From contig NC_134027.1 in assembly GCF_964204645.1 (NCBI RefSeq), forward strand, positions 27,743,849 to 27,807,848: 64,000 bases of DNA, in the 5' to 3' direction. Within the stretch, counting starts at the first letter, position 1. Every line of letters starts with the position of its first letter. A program made the position numbers and the translations under genes. The notes under the pieces were generated by a model that saw nothing but the letters and a program-made list of their open reading frames with translations, did no database searches and had not been told where the DNA came from. This stretch comes from Tubulanus polymorphus (taxonomy: Eukaryota; Nemertea; Palaeonemertea; Tubulaniformes; Tubulanidae). Shown piece by piece: positions 14,301-24,169 of the stretch.

Positions 14301-17300
14301 AAACCCAGCAGTAATGAATTAATTAATTCACTATTCATGACACGCAAATATTACTGACTCAATAAAATCCAGCCGTCAGGATTATTGATCACAGAAACTG
14401 CTTTTCCTTTGACGTCGTAACCCGCGACAAATCCACTGTTTCGACCCCAGTAAGCGGCTCCTATCTTCTGTGCTTTAACATTGAATGTATCAGCGCTCCA
14501 GTAGCCAGCTAGATCGTTACGATATATCAGTTCAGACGCTACAAATATTCAAATATACGTCAACATCTTGTGAATGAATTCAATAAATCAACTATTCAAC
14601 AACCATTCAAAATCTTAAAAACCTATTTAAGAGAAGAGAATCAAATCAAACGACGAGACACTAATGCTCAAGAGACTCTAGAAGATCGTCAACTCAAGGG
14701 AACATTTCCGACTTTATTTTTCATTATTATATGGTTGGTGGGATTCCGGTCCAACATCGGCCAGAGACTGGTCCAGCAGCGAGCAGAGACTGGTCCTGCA
14801 TCGGCCAGAGACTGGTCCAGCAGCGAGCAGAGACTGGTCCAGCAGCGAGCAGAGACTGGTCCTGCATCGGCCAGAGACTGGTCCAGCAGCGAGCAGAGAC
14901 TGGTCCAGCAGCGAGCAGAGACTGGTCCTGCATCGGCCAGAGACTGGTCCAGCAGCGAGCAGAGACTGGTCCAGCAGCGAGCAGAGACTGGTCCAGCATT
15001 AGAGATCGGTCCAGCATCAGCCAGAGACTGGTCCAGCAGCGAGCAGAGACTGGTCCAGCAGCGAGCAGAGACTGGTCCAGCATCGGCCAGAGACTGGTCC
15101 AGCAGCGAGCAGAGACTGGTCCAGCAGCGAGCAGAGACTGGTCCAGCAGCGAGCAGAGACTGGTCCAGCACCGGGCATATAGAGACCGGTCCAGCACCGG
15201 GCATTAGAGACTTCAGCACCGGGCAGAGACTAGTCTAGTACCTAGCCGTTGTTCGGAACCGTAACAACGACTGGTATTCAGACCAGGCAGAGACTGGCCC
15301 AGCAGGCACTAAACTGAAGTATTATGTGATTCATGTCCTGGCAAGTGAAGTTATCCGCTGTGGCACTACTTTACGATATATTTCCGATCCTGCTGTGGCA
15401 AGTAGGTCTGGTGTAACTCCACGTGCCAGGGTAGAAACAGCCTATAGCGAGGTGGCAGCACTATACGACGATATATACCTGTTATTCCTAGAAATCGATG
15501 AACTTGAAAATCAAACAACATCTTCCTCCAACAAACAAAATGTGCTACAGTAACCCCTGGTAACGTGACGCTGGCAGCACCTACTCTTATATCAGCAGCA
15601 GATCCACTGGATCCAATCGGAGTCATCTATAAATATACCGATATTCAAAAACAGTGACCACACCATAAACTGAAGAAACGCTAATTGGCTTTAGGGGAGA
15701 TACTTACGGAAACAGTTCGCACTGAACCGGTCTGTTTAACCCCATCCAAATACGCAGATAATTCACCATTCTTATAAACGAATCCAATATTGTGCCAGAA
15801 ATCTTTTTTAAATGTTGAAGATATCTCGATATCTTTCGCATTCGTTCCGTCAGAAACTGCAGCAGAGAAATTAATAAATTGTGTATTCTATTCTATTCCC
15901 CGTTACTTTATTTGTAACGATCAGATCTTAAAAACAACATTTAATTATTGTTTCTGTGAAGATTGGATTTCGATAAGATTCAGAAGAATGAACTTTACAC
16001 CATTAATTATAAATGACAGTTTCACAATTTACAAAACAAAATCCTCTGATATTTACTAACCTCTGATAATTGGTTTATCGGCTTTCCACAAGATGGCGTA
16101 ACCTTTCACCTGTGGCCCTCGCATCCCGGCCACGAGTATGACGGCTTCACCTGGAGCGTGGTTAATAACAGCGGGTACTTTTACCCACAACCCGACACTA
16201 AAACCCGTAGAACTACATGACGTCACATCTGAACAACAGTTCGGTCCAACAACCTACAAATATTACAAACATGTCGTCAATCGTGCAGAGCTGGTGGCAG
16301 AGTTTCCCTCTCGCTCTCTCGCTCCCTCCCATCGAGATTAACAAACATCAAGGTTCTCAATAAAAGGAGAGATTAAAATCAAAATGCTCTAGAGGGTCTA
16401 GGGAACAATTCCGAATTTATTTTTCATTATCATGTAGTTGATAGTGAAGCAGCAAGCAGCAAACAGAAATTGGTCCAGCACCGGGCAAACAGAGACTGGT
16501 CCAGCACCGGGCAAACAGAGACTGGTCCAGCACCAGGCAAACAGAGACTGGTCCAGCACCGGGCAAACAGAGACTGGTACAACACCGGGCAAACAGAGAC
16601 TGGTCCTCCAGCACCGGGCAAACAGAGACTGGTACAACACCGGGCAAACAGAGACTGGTCCTCCAGCACCGGGCAAACAGAGACTGGTACAACACCGGGC
16701 AAACAGAGACTGGTCCTCCAGCACCGGGCAGACAGAGATGGGGTTGAGGGGAACCTGCTGTGATGCTCAGTGGGTTCAGAAGTTATCATCAATAAAAAAA
16801 GACATCCTTACGAAGTAAGTGTGATATAAACTTACTGGGATTGAAGCATCGTTCGCTGGTAACATGAACGCCGTATCATTGAAACCTAGTAAACCTTGAG
16901 CCGAACTGGGAGACCCCGTATATGCGCCATTACTACTAGAATCGATAGGATTTAACTGCCAATAAAAATCAGCTGACGTGTAATATGGATTCAAACCTGA
17001 AATAAATAACAATATTAATCATTATCGCAGAGCTAGTGCTAATAAACATCATAAACATAGAACAGGTTATTGAAAAAAGTGCCGTAATAGAATTCTGTAA
17101 AAACGAAACGGCGACGGTTTCACCTGTTGACTAATAGACATAACCAGATGAATTCATCCCAAACAGAATGGATGAAACACCTATAAACTCATTTCACATA
17201 TTCATCAATTCCGTTTGAAGATGCTTCCGTTTATGGTTATTGTATTCTGATGATGGCCGTTTATTCAACAGTCGTCACATTGTGCGGTATCGTTTCAATA

Positions 17301-20300
17301 AATCTAATCGAATACAGTATATTATTGTGGGACTCTATCTGGGATAACAAACCTGCATCTTTATCAATCAACAGTCGACTGGTGTTACCATAGGGATAAG
17401 CCGGTTTCGGTGGCGGAGGTTTTACAGTCGTTACTAAAATAAATGAATAACAGATATCTAAAAATATTCAAATGAAGCCGAAATATGAAATATTGAATAA
17501 TCGAAAGACGACACTTACACGGTGGCATTGTGGGTAATCCATTCAATATGTAATCTGTAAATACATAGAATAAGAGCCATTAAATTATTGTAAATTCACT
17601 TGAAAACATTGCAAATTATACTGTCATCGATTTACTAATTCTGTCATGTTCCATGTATACCTATTGTAATTGTGTATTCTATCTAATTGAGGATGAATAA
17701 AGAATTAATAATCGTCGTACTTACTTAAAGCCCCGGTAACCATCACCAGTTGGTTATCACGTATTGGCCATTCCCAAATTGCGATCTCATCGATTTCCGC
17801 GTTAGTGATATCGACATAGTTACCACTAGAGTCTGTTCTACAACCAACATATAGATACACAGGGCGGCTTGTGATGGGTGTGGTTAATTGTTGACCTAAT
17901 CGATCTGAACCATAAATCACTCCATTCAACAACATCTGTATTGAAAAAAAAACATTTTCACTTCCTTGTTTTATGAATATTTCTCAAGGCTGGACTGAAA
18001 ATTCTATCGATTTGGGAAATTCCCTAAATCCATGATGGCGGCTAAGCTAATTAGCATAATATATTCAAATTATGATTAGCATATGCATATTGGAGTTCTC
18101 CGAGTGAAATTAGACTCAACAGAACATTAAAATTGAACCAATTTAAACTCTTAACAGTTACATCTGACTCTGCGGTCAACTGTGGAGATGGATTCCGATA
18201 GTACCGGTAATACAGTTACATCTGACTCTGTGGTCAACTGTGGAGATGGATCCCGATAGTACCGGTAATACAGTTACATCTGACTCTGCGGTCAACTGTG
18301 GAGATGGATCCCGATAGTCCCGGTAATACAGTTACATCTGACTCTGTGGTCAACTGTGGAGATGGATCCCGATAGTACCGGTTTTTACTTGTGGTTCTTA
18401 TTAACAATCAACAAGAATAAACCCAAACAAAACGATTTAAAACTATTTGTTGAATTACTCACATCTAACCCGTTACTTAAACTCCAGCGAATAGCGATAT
18501 GAATCCAGGTGTGGAGCGGGGAATCCCCGAGATTATCAGTCAATGATATTTGTATCGTCCATTTCTTGTTATTGGTAGAAAGTTGAGCGTGTAAATTAGT
18601 AGCGTCTTGGTAGACCCAGTAACCCTGATCAGCTCCTATCGAAATAGTACCAGACAAAAACTGACGACATTTTGCCTCTGAATTACAGTGACAACTACAT
18701 TGACATAGCCGATATTTAAATGAAAAATCCTGACACTGTTAGAACATAATCAAGATATTTCATCAATTGTAGAATTATTTCTAGGGCTGCTTTCTTGTAT
18801 AAGCTAAATGTTGCTTCAAAGCAGTCCCTCATTTAATATTATTACATCTTCAATCCATTTCCTTATTCATTAATTTTGTAAAAATTTTACTTGAAAATAT
18901 ATCATATCATATCATATCATATCATATCATATCATATCATATCATATCATATCATCATATCATATCATTAATCATTTCATCAATTGTAATTTTACCTAAA
19001 TTAGTTCAGGACGTGAAAATGACCGAAAATTCATTTTAGAATTTGCAGCTGTTACTTTTATCGTTGGACTTTGATTAAACTAGAGCAGATATTTTCGGAG
19101 AAGAAGTTTGATTAGTTTTTACCTGTAGAGAATATAGTTTTGATGCCGCTATTCCAGTTGAGGAATTTCACCCACATTCCTACAGTCAACCCGCTATAAC
19201 ACCATTCAGGCTGTACTGTACACCGGTGCTCGTTCGTAGGCGACTGTCCAAACGGATAAACCTTCAGACATGATTTCGTCACCGGATCGATATTGATTCC
19301 TTCGCCTAAAAAACTCTCTTTACTCAATTTCAAATTCGTGACGTCACTGATATCGAAACCGGATATTTGGCCGTCATTTTGAAACGTATAAGAACCGGAA
19401 GTCGTCTTAACCGAAGTCAGCGGGTAGTGAAAGTGTGCGGTCAAGTGATATCTTATATCTGAAAGTAATATTCACAGTTGATCAGTTGAATATTAACGAT
19501 TAATTATTAATTTATGTAAATAAGATGACTACATATATTACCTGATAAATCTATATCAGGCGGCGGACCGGGACCGGAACCGGAAACTGGAGTTATCGTC
19601 ACTTCAGTGGTTGTCGATTGCGTAGATGCGGTAGAATCTATTGCTGTAGATGTGGAATATATTGCTGTAGTTGTAATACCTGTAGATGAGGAGCCTGTAG
19701 ATGGAGAGCCTGTAGACGAAGAATCTGTAGATGGAGAGCCTGTAGACGAAGAGGCTGTAGATGTAGAGTCTGTAGATGAAGAGTCTGTAGATGAAGGCTG
19801 TGTAGATGTAGATTCTGTAGATGTAGAAGTTGTCGGACAATTTGAACTTCCGGGAGCACATGTCGTAGATGGAACCGTGGATGTTGAAGTAACGGCCAAA
19901 GTGGTTGATGTTAAGGTAGTTGTAGTCGGCTCTGGGGTAGTTGGTACCGTGGTAGTTGTAGTTGGTGGTGCGGTAGTTGCTTCTGTGGTAGTTGTAGTTG
20001 GTGGTGCGGTAGTTGCTTCTGTGGTTGTCGTAGTTGGTGGTGCGGTAGTTGCTTCTGTGGTAGTTGTAGTCGGAGCTGCAGTTGTTGTAGTTGCCTCGGT
20101 AGTAGTTGTAGTTGCCTCGGTAGTAGTTGTAGTTGCCTCTGTAGTAGTTGAAGTAGTTGTAGTTTCTACAAAAGACTCATCAATGACTAACAAATTCTAA
20201 AACGATGAAACAACTGCTGTGAAAAGAAAGTATATTATTAGTGCGTTACTCTACGGACCTGGTTTGAAGTTAATGCCTTCTCTGTTTCAATACATCATCA

Positions 20301-20351
20301 CATGGACCAATAAATGAGTTATAAAAATTCACTTACCTCAAGTTTCATCAT
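2322..20351 (-). CDS. Adhesion G-protein-coupled receptor with mucin stalk, six LamG-like domains, GAIN/GPS and 7TM
   Basis: Surface receptor of the adhesion GPCR family, at least 2,329 residues. Coding exons in gene order: 20337-20351, 19542-20196, 19123-19458, 18463-18677, 17725-17935, 17519-17554, 17353-17433, 16836-16996, 16061-16253, 15708-15856, 15479-15626, 14359-14538, 13992-14270, 13354-13608, 12436-12651, 11952-12060, 11762-11870, 11267-11516, 10585-10881, 10210-10391, 9938-10097, 9546-9689, 9324-9444, 8878-9101, 8505-8702, 8099-8191, 7767-8020, 7508-7570, 7029-7146, 6747-6914, 6597-6669, 6144-6329, 5702-5825, 5521-5624, 4979-5081, 4714-4861, 3759-3892, 3584-3666, 3343-3469, 2731-2883, 2322-2454. 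All have GT-AG borders and every junction keeps phase. Weak points: the start (MMKLE at 20351, no clear signal peptide), the acceptor at 12651 (chosen by phase over 12662), and the 3' end. If the last donor is not used, a stop follows after a few codons. The family normally signals through G proteins after GPS self-cleavage; the ligand is unknown. Confidence 0.88.
2950..3175. repeat. Degenerate 15-17-bp minisatellite in an aGPCR intron
   Basis: About a dozen imperfect copies of cagactggacccttct, with variants such as cagcctgaaacctttct, lie in the intron between the TM6 and TM7 exons. Confidence 0.85.
4050..4617. repeat. 64-bp tandem repeat with telomere-like phrase
   Basis: Nine or so copies of a 64-bp unit containing cctagggttagagttacggg and gcgtcagtcacc. 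It fills the intron between the TM3 and TM4-5 exons. Copies differ at a few fixed positions (cccggg/cccgcg/cctggg, cctcagg/ccttagg), so recent homogenisation is likely. Confidence 0.95.
5074..5190 (-). repeat. 25-34-bp tandem repeat containing the 3' splice site of the TM2 exon
   Basis: On the minus strand each of four copies reads tattttcag followed by acacctgta, i.e. polypyrimidine tract, AG and the first exon bases. The AG dinucleotides lie at plus 5082-5083, 5116-5117, 5150-5151 and 5175-5176. Phase fits the first of these, nearest the exon. The farthest AG is 93 bp upstream, a multiple of three, and the frame between is open. Confidence 0.85.
5295..5500. repeat. 15-18-bp minisatellite
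   Basis: Imperfect copies of tggacccctgcctcc, with a C10 run near 5400, lie in the intron just after the TM1 exon. Overlapping open frames encode only low-complexity Gly/Gln/Arg peptides and are not genes. Confidence 0.9.
5702..8020 (-). other. GAIN domain and GPS autoproteolysis site
   Basis: Exons 7767-8020, 7508-7570, 7029-7146, 6747-6914, 6597-6669, 6144-6329 and 5702-5825 encode the GAIN domain. Subdomain A begins ICASGWKDRVC. Late GAIN has ITASVYP and VVKFKLAHQQ. The GPS has both disulphide pairs: CAFVK followed by GGDGC, then CECNHLTNFAIL. Self-cleavage is expected between Leu and Thr of HLT, at the codon boundary 5741/5740. The catalytic His-Leu-Thr is intact, so cleavage is predicted. 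The spacer exon 8099-8191 just before is Pro/Thr-rich. Confidence 0.92.
12229..12361. mobile_element. Non-autonomous TIR element (MITE-like)
   Basis: It lies in an aGPCR intron. The left end ggggccagttgcaaagtcg and the right end, read in reverse complement as ggggccggttgcatagtca, form about 27-bp terminal inverted repeats with a few mismatches. It is 133 bp long and has no coding capacity. Internal phrases such as cttaagactggtctc recur in the 48.6 kb tandem array. Confidence 0.65.
12740..12960 (+). mobile_element. Retroelement-like 3' fragment
   Basis: Contains cctgatgaagctttta, a short pairing segment, then taacgaaaactcgaac and aaataaac. This layout (CTGATGA, hairpin, CGAAA) is shared by the tails of many dispersed retroelements. 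It abuts the TIR element at 12975. Related cctgatgatggctgttaga and ctgatgatggccgttta phrases occur near 13828 and 17240. No open frame. Confidence 0.35.
12975..13093. mobile_element. TIR element with ccagggcccggtttta ends
   Basis: A 119-bp near-palindrome. The left end is ccagggcccggttttataaa and the right end reads ccagggcccagttttagaga in reverse complement. The centre also pairs (cccgggg with cccccggg). A half copy of the same family lies at about 9236-9302, where the ccgggccca end and the internal gaattgagtt phrase are recognisable. It sits in an aGPCR intron. Confidence 0.75.
14690..15240. repeat. 22-bp minisatellite seeded next to a dispersed element
   Basis: The array starts after a dispersed phrase (aacatttccgactttatttt, then cattattat) and runs about 480 bp with units of gagcagagactggtccagca plus two bases. 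Variant units carry catcggcc. Long ORFs exist on both strands but encode only repeats of AETGPA or LLDQSL type. Located in an aGPCR intron between two exons of the third LamG domain's neighbourhood. Confidence 0.95.
16395..16740. repeat. 26-30-bp minisatellite, sister of the 14.7 kb array
   Basis: Begins after the same dispersed phrase (ggaacaattccgaatttatt, then tttcattatcatgtag). It repeats aaacagagactggtccagca plus ccgggc, with a longer variant containing gtcctcc. The core agagactggtccagca is identical to the 14.7 kb array. Confidence 0.95.
18144..18382. repeat. 58-bp tandem repeat, four copies
   Basis: Each unit contains acagttacatctgactctg, ggtcaactgtggagatgg and gatagtaccggtaat. Copies differ by only one or a few bases. 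Intronic. Confidence 0.95.
18898..18968. repeat. (ATATC)n microsatellite
   Basis: About thirteen copies of atatc with one interruption (atcatcat), within an aGPCR intron. Confidence 0.95.
19542..20196 (-). other. Mucin-like Thr/Ser/Pro exon of the adhesion GPCR
   Basis: A single 655-bp exon encodes about 218 residues. It runs from LLVIDESFVE into TTTTTEA units, then a roughly 12-residue unit ATTAPPTTTTTE repeated three to four times, then a Ser/Thr block of STDSSSTGSPST type. It ends in a Pro/Gly linker (GSGPGPPPDIDLSG). This is a typical dense O-glycosylation region that would hold the LamG array away from the membrane. The exon is itself a coding minisatellite, so allele length is likely variable. 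Ala/Val-rich ORFs on the other strand are shadows. Confidence 0.9.
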
Positions 20352-20556
20352 GAAAACCAACCCCCAAAAATTTCATGTTTTTTTTAAAACCAAATTTCTA
20401 TGATTTTTAGCGGGGAAATCGCCCTCGTTAAAATCAATTTTCGCAGTTTGCGATCGATAATTGAAACCACAGATAACTCTGACTCAAAACGGTGAAATAT
20501 TGATTATATTCTGGTTGATAATCGAAGTACACCATGTTCAGGAAAATCGATAAAAC
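20337..20556 (-). other. Putative exon 2 of the adhesion GPCR (5' UTR plus start)
   Basis: Bounded by a good acceptor (tattttcag) and a good donor (GTAAGT). It ends ATGATGAAACTTGAG, giving MMKLE in phase with the mucin exon. An upstream ATG in another frame stops after about 12 codons. The absence of a signal peptide makes this start doubtful; a distal coding first exon could exist. Confidence 0.45.
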
Positions 20557-22121
20557 CTGAAAATAGAAAATAAATAAAACCATTCTATTTCTATCATAAA
20601 GAGTGAGTTTCTTTTTTTCATAGAAAATTCAATTTTCAATTATAGAAAATCTAATTTCTAATAGAAAGTTAAATTCGTCTAAATTTCGATTTGCCTAATT
20701 CAGTGCAATGCTATAGACTCCAATAGACTTTTTATCTTGATTCTCTACTTTATAATCATCAGTTTTCATAAGTTCATTGATTATTCGATACCGAACTCTT
20801 TTTTATGACAAACTCCTATCAATAATAAACGCTTCGTAGTTTGTTTTAAACATCATTAGATGAACGTACTTTGTATATTTATAATTACATTTTTATGGTG
20901 TAAAAATAATGAATTATTTAATTTCTAACAGAAAGATTCAATTAAAAAACGTTAATTTCAATCTGATCGAAAACGAAACGTTCTCGGGACAATAGAAAAT
21001 GTTGTTCAGCAGTTTTCTTTTTCCATCCAGAGGAAACTAAAATGAAATTCACATTTTGGCGTCATCCAGATTTATTAAACTTAAATTTGTTCATTAGAAT
21101 CCAAAGCGGTTTATTTTGAATAAATTCATATTTATCACTCCTAATATTTTGTAGCAATTGCATAAACTTGATTTGATGTTTTATCGAGATGAATTTTCAT
21201 GGTCCGAAGTGGATGAATTTAAAAAAGAGAAAATATAATTTTCTAATGGAAAATTTGAATTAGAAAATTTTCGTCTAATCGAAAATGAAACGTTCTCTCT
21301 GAACACAATAGAAAATGTTGTTAGCATTATCTGCAGTTTTCTTTTACCCCAGAGGAACTGAAATGAAATTCATATTTTGGCGTTATGCAGATTTATTTTC
21401 TGGCGTCCTGAGGGCATCAAAATACGATTTTTAAATTTTCCCAACGAATATTTTCAAAAAACCATGATGCAGATTTCGTCGGGACCTCGGGACAAAGAAA
21501 ACCTTTTCTAAAGTTTCGTGCACATTCTCCAAAACAATAGAAGAAAGTTATTTTTCCACATAATAGAAATTTTTTGACGTTTTAGGATTGTAGACAAATG
21601 GAATTTTCTATTTCTGACATCAGGCTGCGCATTTAAAACAGTTCGAACACATCAAACCTCGAATTATTCTCATTTATTGCTGTCTATAAACATCTTATTA
21701 AGAATATCTATTTAATTTGCGATTGAAAAAATTAACGAAGGCTCAGATAAAACACGATTTTTAAAACGCAGTATATATATAAAGTTATTTATAAAGTAAA
21801 AATTATTTAACCATACAGAAAATTGATTTTGTAAAAAAAACTAACCTCAATTACAAAATCTCACTTAATATCAAAATCCAATTCAACAGTTCCACAGCTT
21901 CTGGATTCCACAGTTACTGGATCCAAGTATTGAAATTTTAATCTTTAAAACGTTTGAAATCAACTAATTTTAGTCTTAGATTCAAACTTTATAACTGACA
22001 ACTGTTGAACTGGATCCAAGAAAAGTTACAAAATTATACCGAAAAGAAGACATCGTCCTTTTTACAATAGTTTCTATGATAACCAGGATTAAGAATTGAG
22101 AGAATTTATAAATGAACTTAC
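20557..22121. repeat. AT-rich first intron with an internal 160-180-bp direct duplication
   Basis: Segments about 20917-21075 and 21238-21400 align throughout. They share gaaacgttctc, aatagaaaatgttgtt, cagaggaa.ctgaaatgaa and attttggcgt.at.cagattt at roughly 80 percent identity. Frequent gaaaatttt phrases occur elsewhere in the intron. Phrases of the dispersed ggatccagttccacag type occur at 21880-21950. No gene seen. Confidence 0.7.
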
Positions 22122-22200
22122 CGACAAAGAGAGAGAGAGAGAGAGAGAAGTGACGACTACACTTCTATACAGCTGCAACTCTGTTCGCAGACTGAACTGA
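22122..22200 (-). other. Putative non-coding first exon of the adhesion GPCR
   Basis: A (CT)n-rich stretch ends in a strong GTAAGTT donor at 22116-22121. It precedes exon 2 in gene order and holds no long frame. The (GA)9 tract on the plus strand lies in it. The transcription start is not marked by any clear motif and is inferred only from position. Confidence 0.4.
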
Positions 22201-23100
22201 TCGTCCAACACTTGCGCGATTTGCATATTCTATCGTCACGTGACCGCATCCAACCAATAGAACACCATTAAACCGAATTCTCGCCGCATTTACATAATTC
22301 AGCGTCACGTGATCGAACTATCGTTTTGATAAAACCGGTGCATTGCGCGATTAGCATAAAACGGAATGAGCATTCTCTCGAGAGTAAGCCTTACTGGATC
22401 ACCGATACCAGTTACTATATCCAGGATCCTACAGTCACTGCTGCAGGTGTGGTGTGCGTGGACCGCTTTACGCTGGGAAGTTTAAACTTATACCGCGTTC
22501 TGTTTCAAAGCTTCTTAATGAAACAGTTTTCGTTTGCAACATTTTCAAGAGTCTCTGTCCGTTTAGAAATTAAAATTCACTTTTCAAATTGAATCCATTA
22601 CGAACAAACAATAACTGCTGCTCGGCTCCGAAATGAGTGCACAGTTTCCACAGGTATCAGCTTCCAGCTTCCTCCTCCAGATCGTATCATAGCAACCAGT
22701 GATGCTTGTCTCGGATGTCCTGAGTTCATGCTGCTGCTGCTGCTGCTGCTGCTACGAACGAATTGTTGATAATGGATTCAACTCTAATATCAAACATTTA
22801 TTATTTCACATGAAAATGTTGCTTCATTTCGAATTATTTGTGAAAACGATTAGAGGCCCCATCCCGAGTGGATCAGGGTTCTAAACGGGTTAGAACTTCT
22901 TCATACAGAACGTAACTGGTCAGTTATCTAAATTAAAAGGTCTTTCATTTCAAATATATGATATTGTGACCTTTGAAATATGTACGGATGAGTTACGACA
23001 GCACTAAATTCAGGTCAAGTCTCATGAGACCACACCTGACTGGTCACCGCAGCTAAATGGGTCACCCACACTGACCAGACAAACTTACAATCACTTCGGA
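22201..23100. other. Intergenic, no gene seen
   Basis: Contains two phrases tcgtcacgtgac and cgtcacgtgatcg near 22234 and 22300 (E-box CACGTG cores, possibly promoter-proximal for the aGPCR). There is also a (CTG)8 run at about 22729-22753 and dispersed ggatcc-type fragments. Small ORFs here have no recognisable product. Confidence 0.5.
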
Positions 23101-23102
23101 TC

Positions 23103-23330
23103 ACTACTGGTCTATGGTCTAGTGGTTAGAATGCTCGACTGGCATGCTCGAGGTGACAGGTTCGAGTCTTGCCAGGGTTATGGCCCATCTAGGGTTAGGG
23201 TTAGGGCCGAGCTAGGGTTAGGGTTACGCGTAGGTGGTGTTAGGCTTAGGGACAATCAAGGTTAGGGCCGATCTAGGGTTAGAGTTATGGATCACTGGTT
23301 TTTGGGTGACGGATCACTAATTTTTGGCCG
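23103..23330 (+). mobile_element. tRNA-derived SINE-like repeat with telomere-like body
   Basis: A box A-like segment (tggtctagtggttagaatgc) and a box B-like segment (ggttcgagtc) lie about 30 bp apart. They are flanked by ctgg/ccag that could close an acceptor stem. The anticodon arm pairs (ctcga/tcgag) but the loop is too long for a working tRNA. Behind it come several ctagggttagggttagg phrases. Read as a tRNA-derived SINE head or tRNA pseudogene, not a functional tRNA. Confidence 0.5.
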
Positions 23331-23572
23331 GAATTGTTTTCTTAAATCAAAGATACTTGTTATCAATAGCGCTACGTGATGTTATATCAAATCTAGCCAC
23401 TAAGTAGAATAAACACAGTCCAAAATGGTTTGTTTTTTTATTCAATTATTTTCATTCATCATTCATCAAACCCGGACAACATTAATTGTAGTCAATTTGT
23501 TCATTAATATACAAAAGATGACTCTGGATTTCCCCTAAAATGGATGAATTCTGTTGGTCCCAATGATCCGAA

Positions 23573-24085
23573 TTAAGCGGATTCAACTGTAGTCATCTCG
23601 GGGAAACGCTCGTCTTCAGTATTCGTAAGATGTCTTTTACCGCTACCATATTTGTTTGATGCTTTAAAGAAAATCCTTTCATTTTTGGCGCTTTCAACAT
23701 CTTTAACACCTACACTATTCATCTTAATGAAAAGGGGTTGGAGGTCAGATCAATCTCTATTCAACTAGTTTTATATCAATTAATACTTGTTGATTATTCA
23801 ATGAAGCTGCTGTATCTGGAGGTATCACAACTTCAGCCGATATCGGTTCTACTCAATAATACTTTCCAATAAGCGTTACCTGCATTATTTATACGTAAAA
23901 CTCCATCACCATGGTGATCTAATATGGCTGTCATTAACGGTTTTGAAATTGTCCCATTAGCTGCTGAAAATCGATAGAAAAATTACGAAACCAGACACTT
24001 ACTGTGGCAGGCGACATTTCATAAACAAATTCATGTATCATCAGTTCACTTCCTCGAAACATTCAGACTCCATTAGTATGTGTTA
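23573..24085 (-). pseudogene. Frameshifted relic of an unidentified gene
   Basis: Protein-like segments appear in successive frames on the minus strand. The first is GSELMIHEFVYEMSPAT, ending at a GTAAGT donor. After an intron-sized gap comes NGTISKPLMTAILDHHGDGV through AGNAYWKVLLS. After a +1 shift comes ISAEVVIPPDTAASLNNQQV, then after another shift LFIKMNSVGVKDVESAKNER through TEDERFPEMTT and a stop. Composition and continuity look coding, but at least two frame changes and a phase clash at the intron point to decay. I do not recognise the family. Confidence 0.5.
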
Positions 24086-24169
24086 ATTGTGGACGATAAG
24101 TTTGGGAAAGTGAGCTGATAAAATGTTTAATGTATGGTAGGCCTATTTGTAGAAGGGGTCCAGACTGAG

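Larger units (their letters stand above)
8505..19458 (-). other. Array of six LamG/pentraxin-like (concanavalin-fold) domains
   Basis: Six repeats can be followed by a recurring pattern: a Cys pair before a G-x-S/T-x-x-x-W-V-K strand, then a W-x-H/N segment, an I/V-N-G-x-x loop, and an I-D-x-x-x-x-W-x-x strand. Approximate spans: 17725-19458 (WCYSGLTVGMWVKF ... AEIDEIAIWEW), 15479-16996 (CCSDVTSC ... FLGIT), 13354-14538 (CLTNLEACNSGLSFMLLFKL ... FRQTFGIT), 11267-12651 (ALYIRV ... DVFNVAVWNS), 9938-10881 (CITDPALCVNGFMISMHLKL onward), 8505-9689 (CLSDPALCTNGITFSMWVNI ... YDDVAIWDHAL). Exon borders recur at similar points in each, as expected for internal tandem duplication. Such domains bind glycans or extracellular matrix; the partner here is unknown. 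Confidence 0.8.

Noticed and set aside
14570-15238. Overlapping 150-220-codon ORFs on both strands
   Set aside because: 22-bp minisatellite; the peptides are permutations of one short phrase.
19604-20200. Val-rich plus-strand ORF and other-frame minus ORFs over the mucin exon
   Set aside because: Shadows of the Thr/Ser exon, whose splice phases join it to the receptor.
23103-23176. Functional tRNA gene
   Set aside because: The anticodon loop is too long and the D and T arms are imperfect; kept as a tRNA-derived repeat.
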